Assembly: GCF_000264375.1 (NCBI RefSeq)
Contig: NZ_AJXW01000027.1
Location: 50,734 to 114,733, forward strand
Direction: 5' to 3'
DNA length: 64,000 nt
DNA from: Rhodanobacter thiooxydans LCS2
GTDB lineage: Bacteria; Pseudomonadota; Gammaproteobacteria; Xanthomonadales; Rhodanobacteraceae
This document shows positions 20,332-28,369 of the stretch, one piece after another; positions within the stretch are counted from its first letter, which is position 1, and the number at the start of each line of letters is the position of its first letter. Under the pieces are notes generated by a model that was not told the origin of the DNA, searched no databases, and saw only the letters and a list, made by a program, of their open reading frames with translations. Made by a program: the position numbers and the translations under genes.

Positions 20332-20415
20332 CAGTGTCTCCTTGGGAAAGGCAACACCGGAGCAAATTCACTGGGTCATTACACACCCGCGCCGTGCTCG
20401 GTCAAAGTCTGTGGA

Positions 20416-20952
20416 CTACCAGATCAGATCGTCGGGTACGTCGAACTGCTTGTAGTACTCGTCGTCCGGATCGCTGGTGGCGGCTTTGCTGCGGCCGTGG
20501 TCGAGCACGATCATCTCCGCGTCGCGTTCGTAGACTTTGTCGGCGGCAATCCGCGGCAGCAGTTCGTAGCTTTCGCCGTGGCGCACGATCACCAGCGTGC
20601 CGGCGGCCAGCTGCGCGCGCAGCGGCTCGTTCACCAGCACGTCCTTGATCTTGTCGCCGTCAGTGAAGCGATAAACGATCTCGCCCTCACGCTTCACCTT
20701 GTGCGCCTCGACGATCTGCCGCACCTGCGCCCGTGCCTCGTTCGCGCGCGCCTGCGCATTGCGTTCGGCAGCCATCGCGCGATCGCGCTCGGCCTTCTCC
20801 GCCTGCAGCCGCCGCGCCTCGACCTGCTCCGCACTTGGCGCCGCCGGCCCCCTGCCCTGGTGTTTCTTCGCCTGCTCGCGCACGACCTGCGCGGCCTTGG
20901 TCTTGTTGACCAAGCCGGCCTTGAGGAGTTGTTCTTGCAGAGGGTTGCGCAT
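20416..20952 (-). CDS. DUF2058 family protein
   Basis: A 178-residue soluble protein of the DUF2058 (YaiL-like) family; function unknown. It opens with MRNPLQEQLLKAGLVNKTKAAQVVREQAKK, followed by a charged alanine-rich coiled-coil segment (about residues 40-85), and a C-terminal globular part with YRFTDGDKIKDVLVNEPLRAQLAAGTLVIVRHGESYELLPRIAADKV. Such proteins are common in gammaproteobacteria and are usually single genes, as here. The start has no competing codon downstream that would preserve the conserved N-terminus. Confidence 0.85.
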   Translation of the reverse strand: MRNPLQEQLLKAGLVNKTKAAQVVREQAKKHQGRGPAAPSAEQVEARRLQAEKAERDRAMAAERNAQARANEARAQVRQIVEAHKVKREGEIVYRFTDGDKIKDVLVNEPLRAQLAAGTLVIVRHGESYELLPRIAADKVYERDAEMIVLDHGRSKAATSDPDDEYYKQFDVPDDLIW

Positions 20953-21026
20953 GGGGTGGGCGAGAGAGAGCCGAGTGGGGTGGGGATGAGATTGCAGCGT
21001 GGGCTCGCGCGTTCAACCCTTACCGG

Positions 21027-21926
21027 TCAATCCGCGTTGTCCGGCTCGAAGAAGCTCCACCGCACATCCCCGAACTCCGCCTTCATCGCCGCCTCGACGG
21101 TATTGATCGCATCGATCAGATTGGCGGTCGGCTGCATGCGTGCCTTCACCGCCACCATCACGTCCGGGCCCATCTGCAGGGTGATCAGGTTCAGCACCTC
21201 GGCGACTTCGGGGCGGTTTTTCAGGAAGCTCATCAACTCGTCGCGGCGGCGCGGCTCCACACCCTGGCCGATCAGCAGCGCCTTCACCTCGATCGCCACC
21301 AGCACCGCCACCACGATCAGCAGCACGCCGATCGCGATGGTGCCGCCGGCGTCGAACATCAGGTTGCCGGTGAGCATGGTGGTGCCGATGGCGAAGGTGG
21401 CCAGGCACAGGCCGACCAGGGCGGCCAGGTCCTCGCCGAAGATCACCAGCAGTTCGCTGGAGCGGGTTTCGCGGAACCAGGTCCACAGGTCCTGGTCGCC
21501 GCGGGCCTTGTTCACTTCCTGCAGGCAGCCGCGCAGCGAGATGCCTTCGACCACGATGCCGAACACCAGCACGCCCAGCGCCAGCCACGGCCACTTCAGC
21601 GGCTCGGGATGGGTGAGCTTGTGGATGCCCTCGTAGATCGAAAACATACCGCCCACGCTGAACAGCAGGATCGCCACCAGGAACGACCAGAAGTACAGCG
21701 CACGCCCCCAGCCCAGCGGGAATTCGTCCGACGGTGGCCGCTTCGCCTGGCGGATGCCGAGCAGCAGCAGTCCCTGGTTGCCGCAGTCGGCCAGCGAGTG
21801 CACCGCTTCGGCCATCATCGCGCCGGAGCCGGTGACGAAGGCGGCGAACAGCTTGGCCACGAAGATGGCGAAGTTCGCGCCCAACGCGAGGAAGATCGCC
21901 TTCAGCGAATTGGCGTGGCCGGACAT
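21027..21926 (-). CDS. Cation diffusion facilitator family transporter
   Basis: A 299-residue inner-membrane exporter of divalent metal cations. Six hydrophobic helices are visible, with metal-site residues in helix 2 (AEAVHSLADCGNQ, the H-x-x-x-D pair) and helix 5 (LVIFGEDLAALVG, E-D instead of the usual H/D pair), then a C-terminal cytoplasmic ferredoxin-like domain. The segment EDLAALVGL and the overall pattern recall the ZIP/SLC30A9-like branch rather than ZitB/FieF. The start at 21926 (MSGHANSLKAIFLALGANF) places the first helix directly after the N-terminus; the frame is open a little further. Metal specificity cannot be told from sequence. Confidence 0.85.
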   Translation of the reverse strand: MSGHANSLKAIFLALGANFAIFVAKLFAAFVTGSGAMMAEAVHSLADCGNQGLLLLGIRQAKRPPSDEFPLGWGRALYFWSFLVAILLFSVGGMFSIYEGIHKLTHPEPLKWPWLALGVLVFGIVVEGISLRGCLQEVNKARGDQDLWTWFRETRSSELLVIFGEDLAALVGLCLATFAIGTTMLTGNLMFDAGGTIAIGVLLIVVAVLVAIEVKALLIGQGVEPRRRDELMSFLKNRPEVAEVLNLITLQMGPDVMVAVKARMQPTANLIDAINTVEAAMKAEFGDVRWSFFEPDNAD

Positions 21927-22040
21927 ACAGGGGTTCTCGGGCTGGGAGGCGGGCGGCAATTGTAGTGGGCGTGTGGGGTGTGGTGTTCGGCTTGGCCACT
22001 GGAGCCGGGCTTTTTTTCTGTCTAAGAAACTTCGCGACTG

Positions 22041-22064
22041 TCCGCTTCTGGTCGAAAGCGGGCA
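22041..22064 (+). repeat. Hairpin repeat copy 1
   Basis: TCCGCTTCTGGTCGAAAGCG followed by GGCA; the arms CCGCTT and AAGCGG pair around TCTGGTCG-type loop sequence. A second copy stands at 22725-22748, and the two bracket the low-GC orphan gene. Confidence 0.5.
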
Positions 22065-22077
22065 GCCTGAAAGTTAG

Positions 22078-22503
22078 CTACGGCTTCTTTGTGAAGTGGT
22101 CGAGACGCTGCTGCAACATCGATGACAAGTCCTTGTCGTCATTTTCGGTGACATTCCTCATTTTGCAAACGACCTCGGCCTGAGCCCCGATCCATTGTTC
22201 GTAGTTACCGGCCCCGGGGCTTTGATAGCGACTTTTTGTGGTGGCAAAAGAGATCCAGTGCTTGCCAGTTTTACCAGATGACTTGAACTCTCCGCACAGC
22301 ACATCCTGCTTTCCGTTCTCGGAATTAATGGCCTGGCCAAATCGAACGTGTCGGACGTGGATAATTTCGTTTGGTGAGGTTTTGTGAAAATCCGCTGCGG
22401 CCTTCGTTAGAAGGAATTCTTCTGCCGACGTGACGGACGCTGCGGACGCCGCGGAGGTCGCAGCCAGGAATATGGCTAGCAGTAATTTCGTATATCTATC
22501 CAT
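22078..22503 (-). CDS. Hypothetical exported protein, low GC
   Basis: A 141-residue protein with a clear signal peptide (MDRYTKLLLAIFLAATSAASAAS, cleavage after ASA). The mature part has two cysteines, one in VLCGEF and one in VVCKMRN, which could form a disulfide, and a WISFATT core. I do not recognise the family. Codon use and GC content are clearly lower than in its neighbours, and it lies between two copies of a hairpin repeat, suggesting recent acquisition. No operon partner is apparent. Confidence 0.65.
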   Translation of the reverse strand: MDRYTKLLLAIFLAATSAASAASVTSAEEFLLTKAAADFHKTSPNEIIHVRHVRFGQAINSENGKQDVLCGEFKSSGKTGKHWISFATTKSRYQSPGAGNYEQWIGAQAEVVCKMRNVTENDDKDLSSMLQQRLDHFTKKP

Positions 22504-22801
22504 CGTTCCATTCCATGTTCAGGCAAGCGTTGTATTGCATAGACGCGAAGGCCCGCTCGTTGGTGAGTACCTTCGAGCGCCCCAAGCGGAGTGTCCGATT
22601 CACGCTTCCATCCGGGACATTCAATTGCTCTGCCGGTTCTCGTCCGAATTGGCCTTCAGTCGATACCGCGCCCGCTTCGCCTGGCTGTCCCGCGAGAGAT
22701 ACGGAGAAATGAGTAGGAGCAACATCCGCTTTGGGTCGAAAGCGGTCACTTATGGCAGCCTCACCCTCAAGCTTTGGCGCTTGGCCGCGACGCAGCAGCC
22801 G
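22504..22801. other. Gene-free stretch with the second hairpin repeat
   Basis: About 300 bases of lower GC upstream of the orphan exported gene. Apart from the hairpin repeat at 22725-22748 and the expected promoter of the orphan gene I see nothing I can support; open frames here are short and not protein-like. Confidence 0.4.
22725..22748 (+). repeat. Hairpin repeat copy 2
   Basis: TCCGCTTTGGGTCGAAAGCG followed by GTCA; seven-base arms CCGCTTT and AAAGCGG around GGTCG. It matches the copy at 22041-22064 in the same orientation except at a few loop and edge bases. Confidence 0.5.
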
Positions 22802-23320
22802 TCAGTGGATGCCGACACCCACACCCACGCCGAAGCGGACGTTGTTGCGGCCCTTGTTCATCTCGTCGGCGGTCCACACGTGCGATTGCGCCACGCCGAC
22901 CAGCGGGAACACATAATCGGCTTCGCCGACCTTGCCGGCGCGGCTGCCGTTGAGCTTGCCGTTGACGGTCATCAGCGCGCCGGAGGGGTAGTCCAGCGGT
23001 TCCACGTAACCGGGCATCACCGCGATGAAGCGGCCGTTGCCGCTGTCGTTTGCCTTCGGTCGCTGCGAGGCGTCCAGCGGGTAGGCCAGCAGCTCGATCT
23101 CGCTGTGGTCCGCGAACACCTTGACCTGCACGATGCGCCCGCCCCAGATCACCTCGCGGTTGCTGAAGTTCTCCGGCGATTGCGCGACCTGGAACGGTGC
23201 CGCGGTGGCTGCGGCGCCGCTGATTTTGTAGATCGGTGCCGGGGCGCAGGCGGCCAGCAGCATCAGCAGAGCGGCCGGCGCGGCGAGGCGGATCGGCAGG
23301 GAGGCGAGGCGGGTGTGCAT
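22802..23320 (-). CDS. slp: Slp family outer-membrane lipoprotein
   Basis: A 172-residue lipoprotein. The signal ends in a lipobox, MLLAACAP, with the cysteine at about residue 25. The body fits the Slp/YeaY family: FQVAQSPENFSNREVIWGGRIVQVKVFADHSEIELLAYPLD, then GRFIAVMPGYVEPLDYPSGALMTVNGKLNG and a terminal YVFPLVGVAQSHVW. Slp in E. coli is an outer-membrane lipoprotein induced on starvation and acid stress; the same role here is an inference. The tail ends in a VGVGVGIH repeat just before the stop. It is followed on the same strand by nothing close; rlmJ lies upstream. Confidence 0.85.
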   Translation of the reverse strand: MHTRLASLPIRLAAPAALLMLLAACAPAPIYKISGAAATAAPFQVAQSPENFSNREVIWGGRIVQVKVFADHSEIELLAYPLDASQRPKANDSGNGRFIAVMPGYVEPLDYPSGALMTVNGKLNGSRAGKVGEADYVFPLVGVAQSHVWTADEMNKGRNNVRFGVGVGVGIH

Positions 23321-23356
23321 GGTCGTGCTCCTGGGAGAAGCCTGGATACGCCGAGC

Positions 23357-24271
23357 TTAGCGGCGAGCGGGCGGCCGCGGTAGCCGCGAGGTGGGCAGCG
23401 GGCTGGGCGTATTCAGCTGGCTGCCGGCTTCGTCCAGCAGCCAGTCCAGTTTCCATTCGGCCGGGCGTTCCTGCGAGAGCAGGCTGGCCAGCACACGCAG
23501 CGGTTCGCGCAGGGTGTCGTCCAGTTTCCACGGCGCGTTGAAGATCACCATGCCCGAGCCGTTGAGGCGCAGCGGAGAATCGTCCGGATGCACCAGCAAC
23601 TCGGCGCGCAGGATGCGCTTCACCCCGCTGTGCTGCAGCTTGCGCAGGAACGGCTGCACCTGGCTGCGCAGCTTGATCGGGTACCACACCGCGTAGATGC
23701 CGCCGGGCCAGCGCGGCAGGGCGGCCTTCAGCGCCTGCTCGATCAGCCGGTATTCGTCCTCTTGCGCCTCGTAGGGCGGGTCGATCAGCACCAGTCCGCG
23801 CTTCTCCTTCGGCGGCAGCAGCGCCTTCAGTGCCTCATAGCCGTCGCGCTGGTGCACGTGCACCTGCGGGTTGCCGCGGAACAGTTCGCGCAACTTCACC
23901 GCTTCCTCGGCGTGCAGCTCGCACAGCTGCGCGCTGTCGCCCGGGCGCAGCACCCGGGCGACCTGCAGCGGGGAGCCGGGGTAGTACTTCAGGCCGTGCT
24001 CGTTGCCTTCGCCGCCGAGGATGCCGTCGCGCCAGCGCCGCAGCAGCGGCGGCAGCTTCTCGGCCGGGTGCAGGCGGGCGATGCCATCGTGATACTCGCC
24101 GGTCTTCTTGGCCTCGTGGCCTTCCAGCGCATAGCTGCCGCTGCCGGCATGGGTGTCGACGTAGCAGAATGATGTGGGCTTGGTCTGCAACGCCTCGACC
24201 AGGGCCAGCAGCACGACGTGCTTGAGGACGTCGGCGAAGTTGCCGGCGTGATAGGCGTGGCGGTAGTTCAT
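23357..24271 (-). CDS. rlmJ: 23S rRNA (adenine(2030)-N6)-methyltransferase RlmJ
   Basis: A 304-residue SAM-dependent methyltransferase that modifies A2030 of 23S rRNA. It opens with the family hallmark MNYRHAYHAGNFADVLKHVVL, has the substrate region YVDTHAGSGSY, the catalytic DPPY motif in LVLIDPPYEAQEDEY, and WYPIKLRSQVQPF. The length is slightly above the usual 280 because of a C-terminal extension rich in proline and arginine. The methionine of MNYRH at 24271 is chosen over an upstream in-frame one because this is where the conserved N-terminus begins. Confidence 0.94.
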   Translation of the reverse strand: MNYRHAYHAGNFADVLKHVVLLALVEALQTKPTSFCYVDTHAGSGSYALEGHEAKKTGEYHDGIARLHPAEKLPPLLRRWRDGILGGEGNEHGLKYYPGSPLQVARVLRPGDSAQLCELHAEEAVKLRELFRGNPQVHVHQRDGYEALKALLPPKEKRGLVLIDPPYEAQEDEYRLIEQALKAALPRWPGGIYAVWYPIKLRSQVQPFLRKLQHSGVKRILRAELLVHPDDSPLRLNGSGMVIFNAPWKLDDTLREPLRVLASLLSQERPAEWKLDWLLDEAGSQLNTPSPLPTSRLPRPPARR

Positions 24272-24372
24272 GGCGGTCACGGCGGGCGGGCTGCCCAGTA
24301 TAGATGGGCCCGCGGCGCCGGCCCGGGCGTCACGTGACCTTTCCTGCACATTCGCCGGCGCAGGCTCCTGCC

Positions 24373-24388
24373 GTTGCAGCGTTGCAAC
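24373..24388 (+). promoter_or_regulatory. Candidate operator upstream of the copper locus
   Basis: GTTGCA-GCGT-TGCAAC, a six-base inverted repeat with a four-base spacer, 45 bases before the first gene of the copper block. The same bases also read as two GTTGCA direct repeats eight apart. The regulator is unknown and no copper-response box that I know matches it. Confidence 0.25.
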
Positions 24389-24432
24389 CGGCCGGACATC
24401 GGCTCCGGACGTTCCCTGCGCGGAGAATCATC

Positions 24433-24768
24433 ATGACGTTCCTGCCAAGAATCATTGTTTCGACGGCCGCTGTCGGCCTCTGCCTGGCATTCGGCACGGT
24501 CAGCGCCCAGAACACCGGAGGCATGGCGCCGGCGTCGTCGTCGAGCGGCATGGGCCAGATGGGCGGTATGCATCAGCAGATGATGCGCCACAACAAGAAC
24601 GGCAGCATGCACATCATGCCGGCCACGGTGAGTTCGGTCGACACCAAGACTGGCATGGTCGAGGCGGACTCGGAAGGCATGTCGCTGCGCCTGCATTTCC
24701 CGCCCGCTTCGGTGGCGAACCTGAAAGCCGGCGACAAGATCACGCTGCACATGGGCTACACCAGGTAG
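24433..24768 (+). CDS. Exported Met/His-rich protein, CusF-like
   Basis: A 111-residue periplasmic protein opening the copper block. The signal peptide ends at about VSAQ; then comes a Met/His-rich stretch (GMGQMGGMHQQMMRHNKN) followed by a small domain, PATVSSVDTKTGMVEADSEGMSLRLHFPP to LKAGDKITLHM, that resembles the CusF/CopK-like beta-barrel copper chaperones. Binding of Cu(I) or Ag(I) by methionines is an inference from composition and position. GGAG stands seven bases before the ATG. The next gene, copL, follows after about 95 bases. Confidence 0.7.
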   Translation: MTFLPRIIVSTAAVGLCLAFGTVSAQNTGGMAPASSSSGMGQMGGMHQQMMRHNKNGSMHIMPATVSSVDTKTGMVEADSEGMSLRLHFPPASVANLKAGDKITLHMGYTR

Positions 24769-24863
24769 CGTTGGGCGACTCACCTGTGGCAGGCGTGCCG
24801 GCGAGGCCCGATGGACCCTCGTCCAGGGTTGAGACCCGCCGGCACGAACCCTATGCTGTGCTG

Positions 24864-25259
24864 ATGAACCACCCGCTGCGCCATGTTGCACGTTTGCCGT
24901 TCCTGCGGGCGATGGCATGGTTGGCGTGGCTGATCCTCGCTCTGGCGCCGTTGCACGGCATGCCGCGCGGGATGGTCGGCGACGCGATTGGTGCGGCGCC
25001 AGCGGCTATGGTTGCGCACGTGGTCGATCACGGTCGACACGTCATGCCGGCTCCGGCCGACTGTTGCGGTGGTCCGCACCACGACCAGCACGGGTCGATG
25101 GGATCGGCCCAGTGCGCGGCGGCGTGCGGCAGCGCGCTGCCAGCGCTGGCGATGGCCGGGCTCGTGCCGGTGGCACCGGAGCCGTTGCGTGTTTCTTCCT
25201 CCGTCGTGGCGGCGCCCAGTGTCGTCCACGCAGTGCCGTTGCGGCCCCCGGTCGGCTGA
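24864..25259 (+). CDS. copL: CopL family metal-binding regulatory protein
   Basis: A 131-residue small protein with a membrane-targeting N-terminus (LPFLRAMAWLAWLILALAPLHG) and a Cys/His cluster, HVMPAPADCCGGPHHDQHGSMG, then CAAACGS. In Xanthomonas the copL gene lies immediately before copAB and is needed for their copper-induced expression; the same order copL-copA-copB occurs here. The family is poorly conserved and the assignment rests on size, Cys/His pattern and position. The sequence between copL and copA holds a GC hairpin. Confidence 0.75.
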   Translation: MNHPLRHVARLPFLRAMAWLAWLILALAPLHGMPRGMVGDAIGAAPAAMVAHVVDHGRHVMPAPADCCGGPHHDQHGSMGSAQCAAACGSALPALAMAGLVPVAPEPLRVSSSVVAAPSVVHAVPLRPPVG

Positions 25260-25285
25260 TTCCGTCCGCTGCGATAGCGCTTTCG

Positions 25286-25305
25286 CGCCCGCCCTGCAGC
25301 GGGCG
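25286..25305 (+). promoter_or_regulatory. Hairpin between copL and copA
   Basis: CGCCCGC-CCTGCA-GCGGGCG, a perfect seven-base stem in the 100-base gap between copL and copA. There is no T-run. It could be a processing or attenuation element that sets the ratio of CopL to CopA; that is an inference only. Confidence 0.3.
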
Positions 25306-25361
25306 TGAACGCAGCCCTTGATCGGTATCGGCCGCCGATGCCTCCCTCGAAGGAAGTGAAC

Positions 25362-27125
25362 GTGAATCCATTTTCTCCATTGCCCGCGACCGACCTGTCG
25401 CGGCGACGTTTCGTGCAGGGCCTGGCCCTGGGCGGTGCGGTGGCCGGTCTCGGCCTGCTGCGCCCTCCGAACGCCTGGGCGCTGACCAGCCCAGGGCAGC
25501 CCACCGTGCTCAGCGGCACCGACTTTGCGCTGGACGTCGTCGAGACCGCCGTCAATTTCACCGGCGCGGCGCGGCCCGCGATCACGGTCAATGGCAGCGT
25601 GCCCGGTCCCTTGTTGCGCTGGCGGCAGGGCACCACGGTGAACCTGCGCGTGACCAACCACCTGCGCGTGCCGACCTCGATCCACTGGCACGGCATCATC
25701 CTGCCGTTCCAGATGGACGGCGTGCCCGGCCTCAGCTTCGACGGCATCGCGCCGGGCGAAAGCTTTCTGTATCGGTTCCAGGTGCGCCAGAGCGGCACCT
25801 ACTGGTACCACTCGCATTCGGGTTTCCAGGAACAGAACGCGTTGTACGGCCCGCTGGTGATCGAGCCGGACGGCCCCGAGCGCTACCCGACGGACCGCGA
25901 CTACGTGGTGATGCTCAACGACTGGACCGACGAGGATCCCGAGCGCATCTACGCCAAGCTGAAAAAACAGAGCGACTACTACAACTTCGCCCAGCCCACC
26001 GTGCCGGATTTCTTCCGCGACGTGCGCACGAAGGGTCTGAGCCACGCGCTGGCCATGCGCAAGATGTGGAACCAGATGCGCATGAACCCGACCGACCTGA
26101 GCGACGTTTCCGGCTACACCTACACCTACCTGATGAACGGCGCCGCGCCCGCGGGCAACTGGACCGGCATCTTCAAGCCCGGCGAGAAGATCCGACTGCG
26201 CTTCATCAACGGCTCGTCGTCCACCTTCTTCGACGTGCGCATCCCCGGCCTGAAGATGACGGTGATCGCCGCCGATGGCCAGGACGTACAGCCGGTGCCG
26301 GTCGACGAGTTCCGCTTCTCGCCGGCCGAAATCTACGACGTCATCGTCGAGCCGCAGGAGGAGCGCGCGTACACGCTGTTCGCCCAGTCGATCGACCGCA
26401 GCGGCTACGCGCGCGGCACGCTGGCGCCGCGCGCCGGGATGGAGGCGGAGGTGCCATCGGTGGACAAGCGCGTGTGGCTGGACATGCGCGACATGATGGG
26501 CGCGATGTCGCACGCGGACCACGGCGGCCAAGCCACGATGCCCGGCATGGACCACGGCGCCATGGACCACGGCAGCATGGCCGGCATGGCGGCTGCACCC
26601 GTACCGGTCGTGCGCCACGCCCGCACCGAATACGGCCCCGGCGTGGACATGCACGTCGACATGCCGCGCACCAACCTCGACGATCCGGGCACCGGCCTGC
26701 GCGACAACGGCCGCCGCGTGCTGACCTATGCCGACTTGCACACCATCGGCGGCCCGATCGACGCACGCGAGCCCAGCCGCGAGATCGAACTGCACCTGAC
26801 CGGCAACATGGAGCGTTTCATGTGGTCGTTCGACGGCATCAAGTATTCCGACGCCAAGCCGATCCACTTCAATACCGGCGAACGCCTGCGCATTGTGCTG
26901 GTCAACGACACCATGATGAACCACCCGATCCACCTGCACGGCATGTGGAGCGAGCTGGAAAATCCCGACGGGCAGTTCCAGGTGCGCAAGCACACCGTCA
27001 ACGTGCAGCCGGCGCAACGCGTCAGCTACGCAGTGACGGCCGACGCGCCGGGGCGCTGGGCCTACCACTGCCACCTGCTGTACCACATGGAAGCGGGCAT
27101 GTTCCGCGAGGTGGTGGTGGCATGA
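25362..27125 (+). CDS. copA: Copper resistance multicopper oxidase CopA
   Basis: A 587-residue periplasmic multicopper oxidase exported by Tat (LSRRRFVQGLALGG near the start). Copper-site motifs are complete: HWHG near residue 110, HSHSG, HPIHLHG, and the C-terminal HCHLLYHMEAGM with the type-1 methionine. A Met-rich linker (MPGMDHGAMDHGSMAGM) sits before the last cupredoxin domain. It probably oxidises Cu(I) and sequesters copper. I prefer the GTG at 25362, which has AGGAAG five bases upstream; an ATG at 25338 would add eight residues. Its stop overlaps the copB start (ATGA). Confidence 0.94.
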   Translation: MNPFSPLPATDLSRRRFVQGLALGGAVAGLGLLRPPNAWALTSPGQPTVLSGTDFALDVVETAVNFTGAARPAITVNGSVPGPLLRWRQGTTVNLRVTNHLRVPTSIHWHGIILPFQMDGVPGLSFDGIAPGESFLYRFQVRQSGTYWYHSHSGFQEQNALYGPLVIEPDGPERYPTDRDYVVMLNDWTDEDPERIYAKLKKQSDYYNFAQPTVPDFFRDVRTKGLSHALAMRKMWNQMRMNPTDLSDVSGYTYTYLMNGAAPAGNWTGIFKPGEKIRLRFINGSSSTFFDVRIPGLKMTVIAADGQDVQPVPVDEFRFSPAEIYDVIVEPQEERAYTLFAQSIDRSGYARGTLAPRAGMEAEVPSVDKRVWLDMRDMMGAMSHADHGGQATMPGMDHGAMDHGSMAGMAAAPVPVVRHARTEYGPGVDMHVDMPRTNLDDPGTGLRDNGRRVLTYADLHTIGGPIDAREPSREIELHLTGNMERFMWSFDGIKYSDAKPIHFNTGERLRIVLVNDTMMNHPIHLHGMWSELENPDGQFQVRKHTVNVQPAQRVSYAVTADAPGRWAYHCHLLYHMEAGMFREVVVA

Positions 27126-28360
27126 GCGCGAACCGTCGAACCATTGCATTTTCCGGGCGCCACCCGTTGCTGCTGGCCGCGCTGCTGCTGGCCATGCCGC
27201 TGGCGGCGACGGCGCAGAGCGCGCCGGCCTCGTCGGGCAGCACCGCACCGATGGACATGGGCGCGATGCCGGGCATGGACCACGCCGGCATGCACGGCAT
27301 GACGATGCCGGCCAGCACCAGCAGCAGTGCGCCACCGGCGGCGAAGACGCCGGTCAAAAAGACGAAGAAGCCGCACGCCCCGGCCACGCCGGCAGCTGCG
27401 CCCGCCGGCGCGCACCCCATGCACGACATGGACCATGGCGCGATGTCGCCGATGGACCACGGCTCGATGCATGGGATGGGCCATGGCGCGTCGTCCACCA
27501 CGCCCACGGCCTCCAGTCATGTCATGGCGGGCACGGAGCAGCAGGCGATGCCGGAGATGGATCACGGCGCGATGCCCGGCATGGACCATGGCGCGGCACA
27601 CGGCACGGGAGCGGTGCCGGCCATGGCGATGGGGCCGATGCAGGGCGGCCGCGCACCGGCGGATGCACGCAGCGGCGATTATTCCGACGGCATCGCCGCC
27701 AGCCCTGCGCATGGACTGCACCTGCACGGCAGCGCGTTGGCCGGCATGTTGCTGGTCGATCAACTGGAAGCGTTCCACGGCCGCGACGGCAACGGCCAGA
27801 CGTGGGAAGCCGAAGGCTGGTACGGCAGTGACGCGGACAAGCTGTGGTTGCGCAGCGAGGGCGAGCGCAGCCGCGGCCGGTTAGAGGATGGCGAGATCGA
27901 GGCGTTCTGGAACCATTCCGTCGCCACGTTCTGGGGCACGCAACTGGGCGTGCGCCACGACTTCGGTACCGGCCCGCGGCGCGAATGGGCCGCGTTCGGC
28001 GTGCAAGGCCTGGCGCCGTACTGGTTCGAGATCCAGGCCACCGCCTATGTCGGGCCTTCCGGACGCACCGCGGCGCGCCTGCGTGCCGACTACGAGCTGC
28101 TGTTCACCCAGCGGCTGATCCTGCAGCCGGAACTGGAGGTCAACCTGTACGGCAAATCCGACCCGGCGCGCGGCATCGGCAGCGGCATCTCGGATGCGAA
28201 GCTGGGGCTGCGCCTGCGCTATGAGATACGTCGTGAATTCGCACCGTACATCGGCGTAGTCTGGACGCGCCGCTTCGGCGCCACCGCGGACTTCGCCCGA
28301 GACGGGCATCAGGCGGTCTTCGACCAGCAATGGGTCGCTGGCCTGCGCATCTGGTTCTAA
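27122..28360 (+). CDS. copB: Copper resistance outer-membrane protein CopB
   Basis: A 412-residue outer-membrane protein working with CopA. After the signal peptide the first 170 residues are Met/His-rich, with repeats such as MPGMDHAGMHGM, MDHGSMHGM and MDHGAMPGMDHG, broken by a KTPVKKTKKPHAP linker. The C-terminal 210 residues form the CopB beta-barrel: LLVDQLEAF, WEAEGWYGSDADKLWLRSEGE, FWGTQLGVRHDFG and the aromatic end GLRIWF typical of porin-like proteins. The ATG overlaps the copA stop. Nine bases with an AAGGAG separate it from the cytochrome fusion gene. Confidence 0.93.
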   Translation: MSANRRTIAFSGRHPLLLAALLLAMPLAATAQSAPASSGSTAPMDMGAMPGMDHAGMHGMTMPASTSSSAPPAAKTPVKKTKKPHAPATPAAAPAGAHPMHDMDHGAMSPMDHGSMHGMGHGASSTTPTASSHVMAGTEQQAMPEMDHGAMPGMDHGAAHGTGAVPAMAMGPMQGGRAPADARSGDYSDGIAASPAHGLHLHGSALAGMLLVDQLEAFHGRDGNGQTWEAEGWYGSDADKLWLRSEGERSRGRLEDGEIEAFWNHSVATFWGTQLGVRHDFGTGPRREWAAFGVQGLAPYWFEIQATAYVGPSGRTAARLRADYELLFTQRLILQPELEVNLYGKSDPARGIGSGISDAKLGLRLRYEIRREFAPYIGVVWTRRFGATADFARDGHQAVFDQQWVAGLRIWF

Positions 28361-28369
28361 GGAGATTTC

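Noticed and set aside
24780..27335. 851-codon open frame on the minus strand across copL and copA
   Set aside because: Antisense to two genes with clear motifs; composition-biased product.
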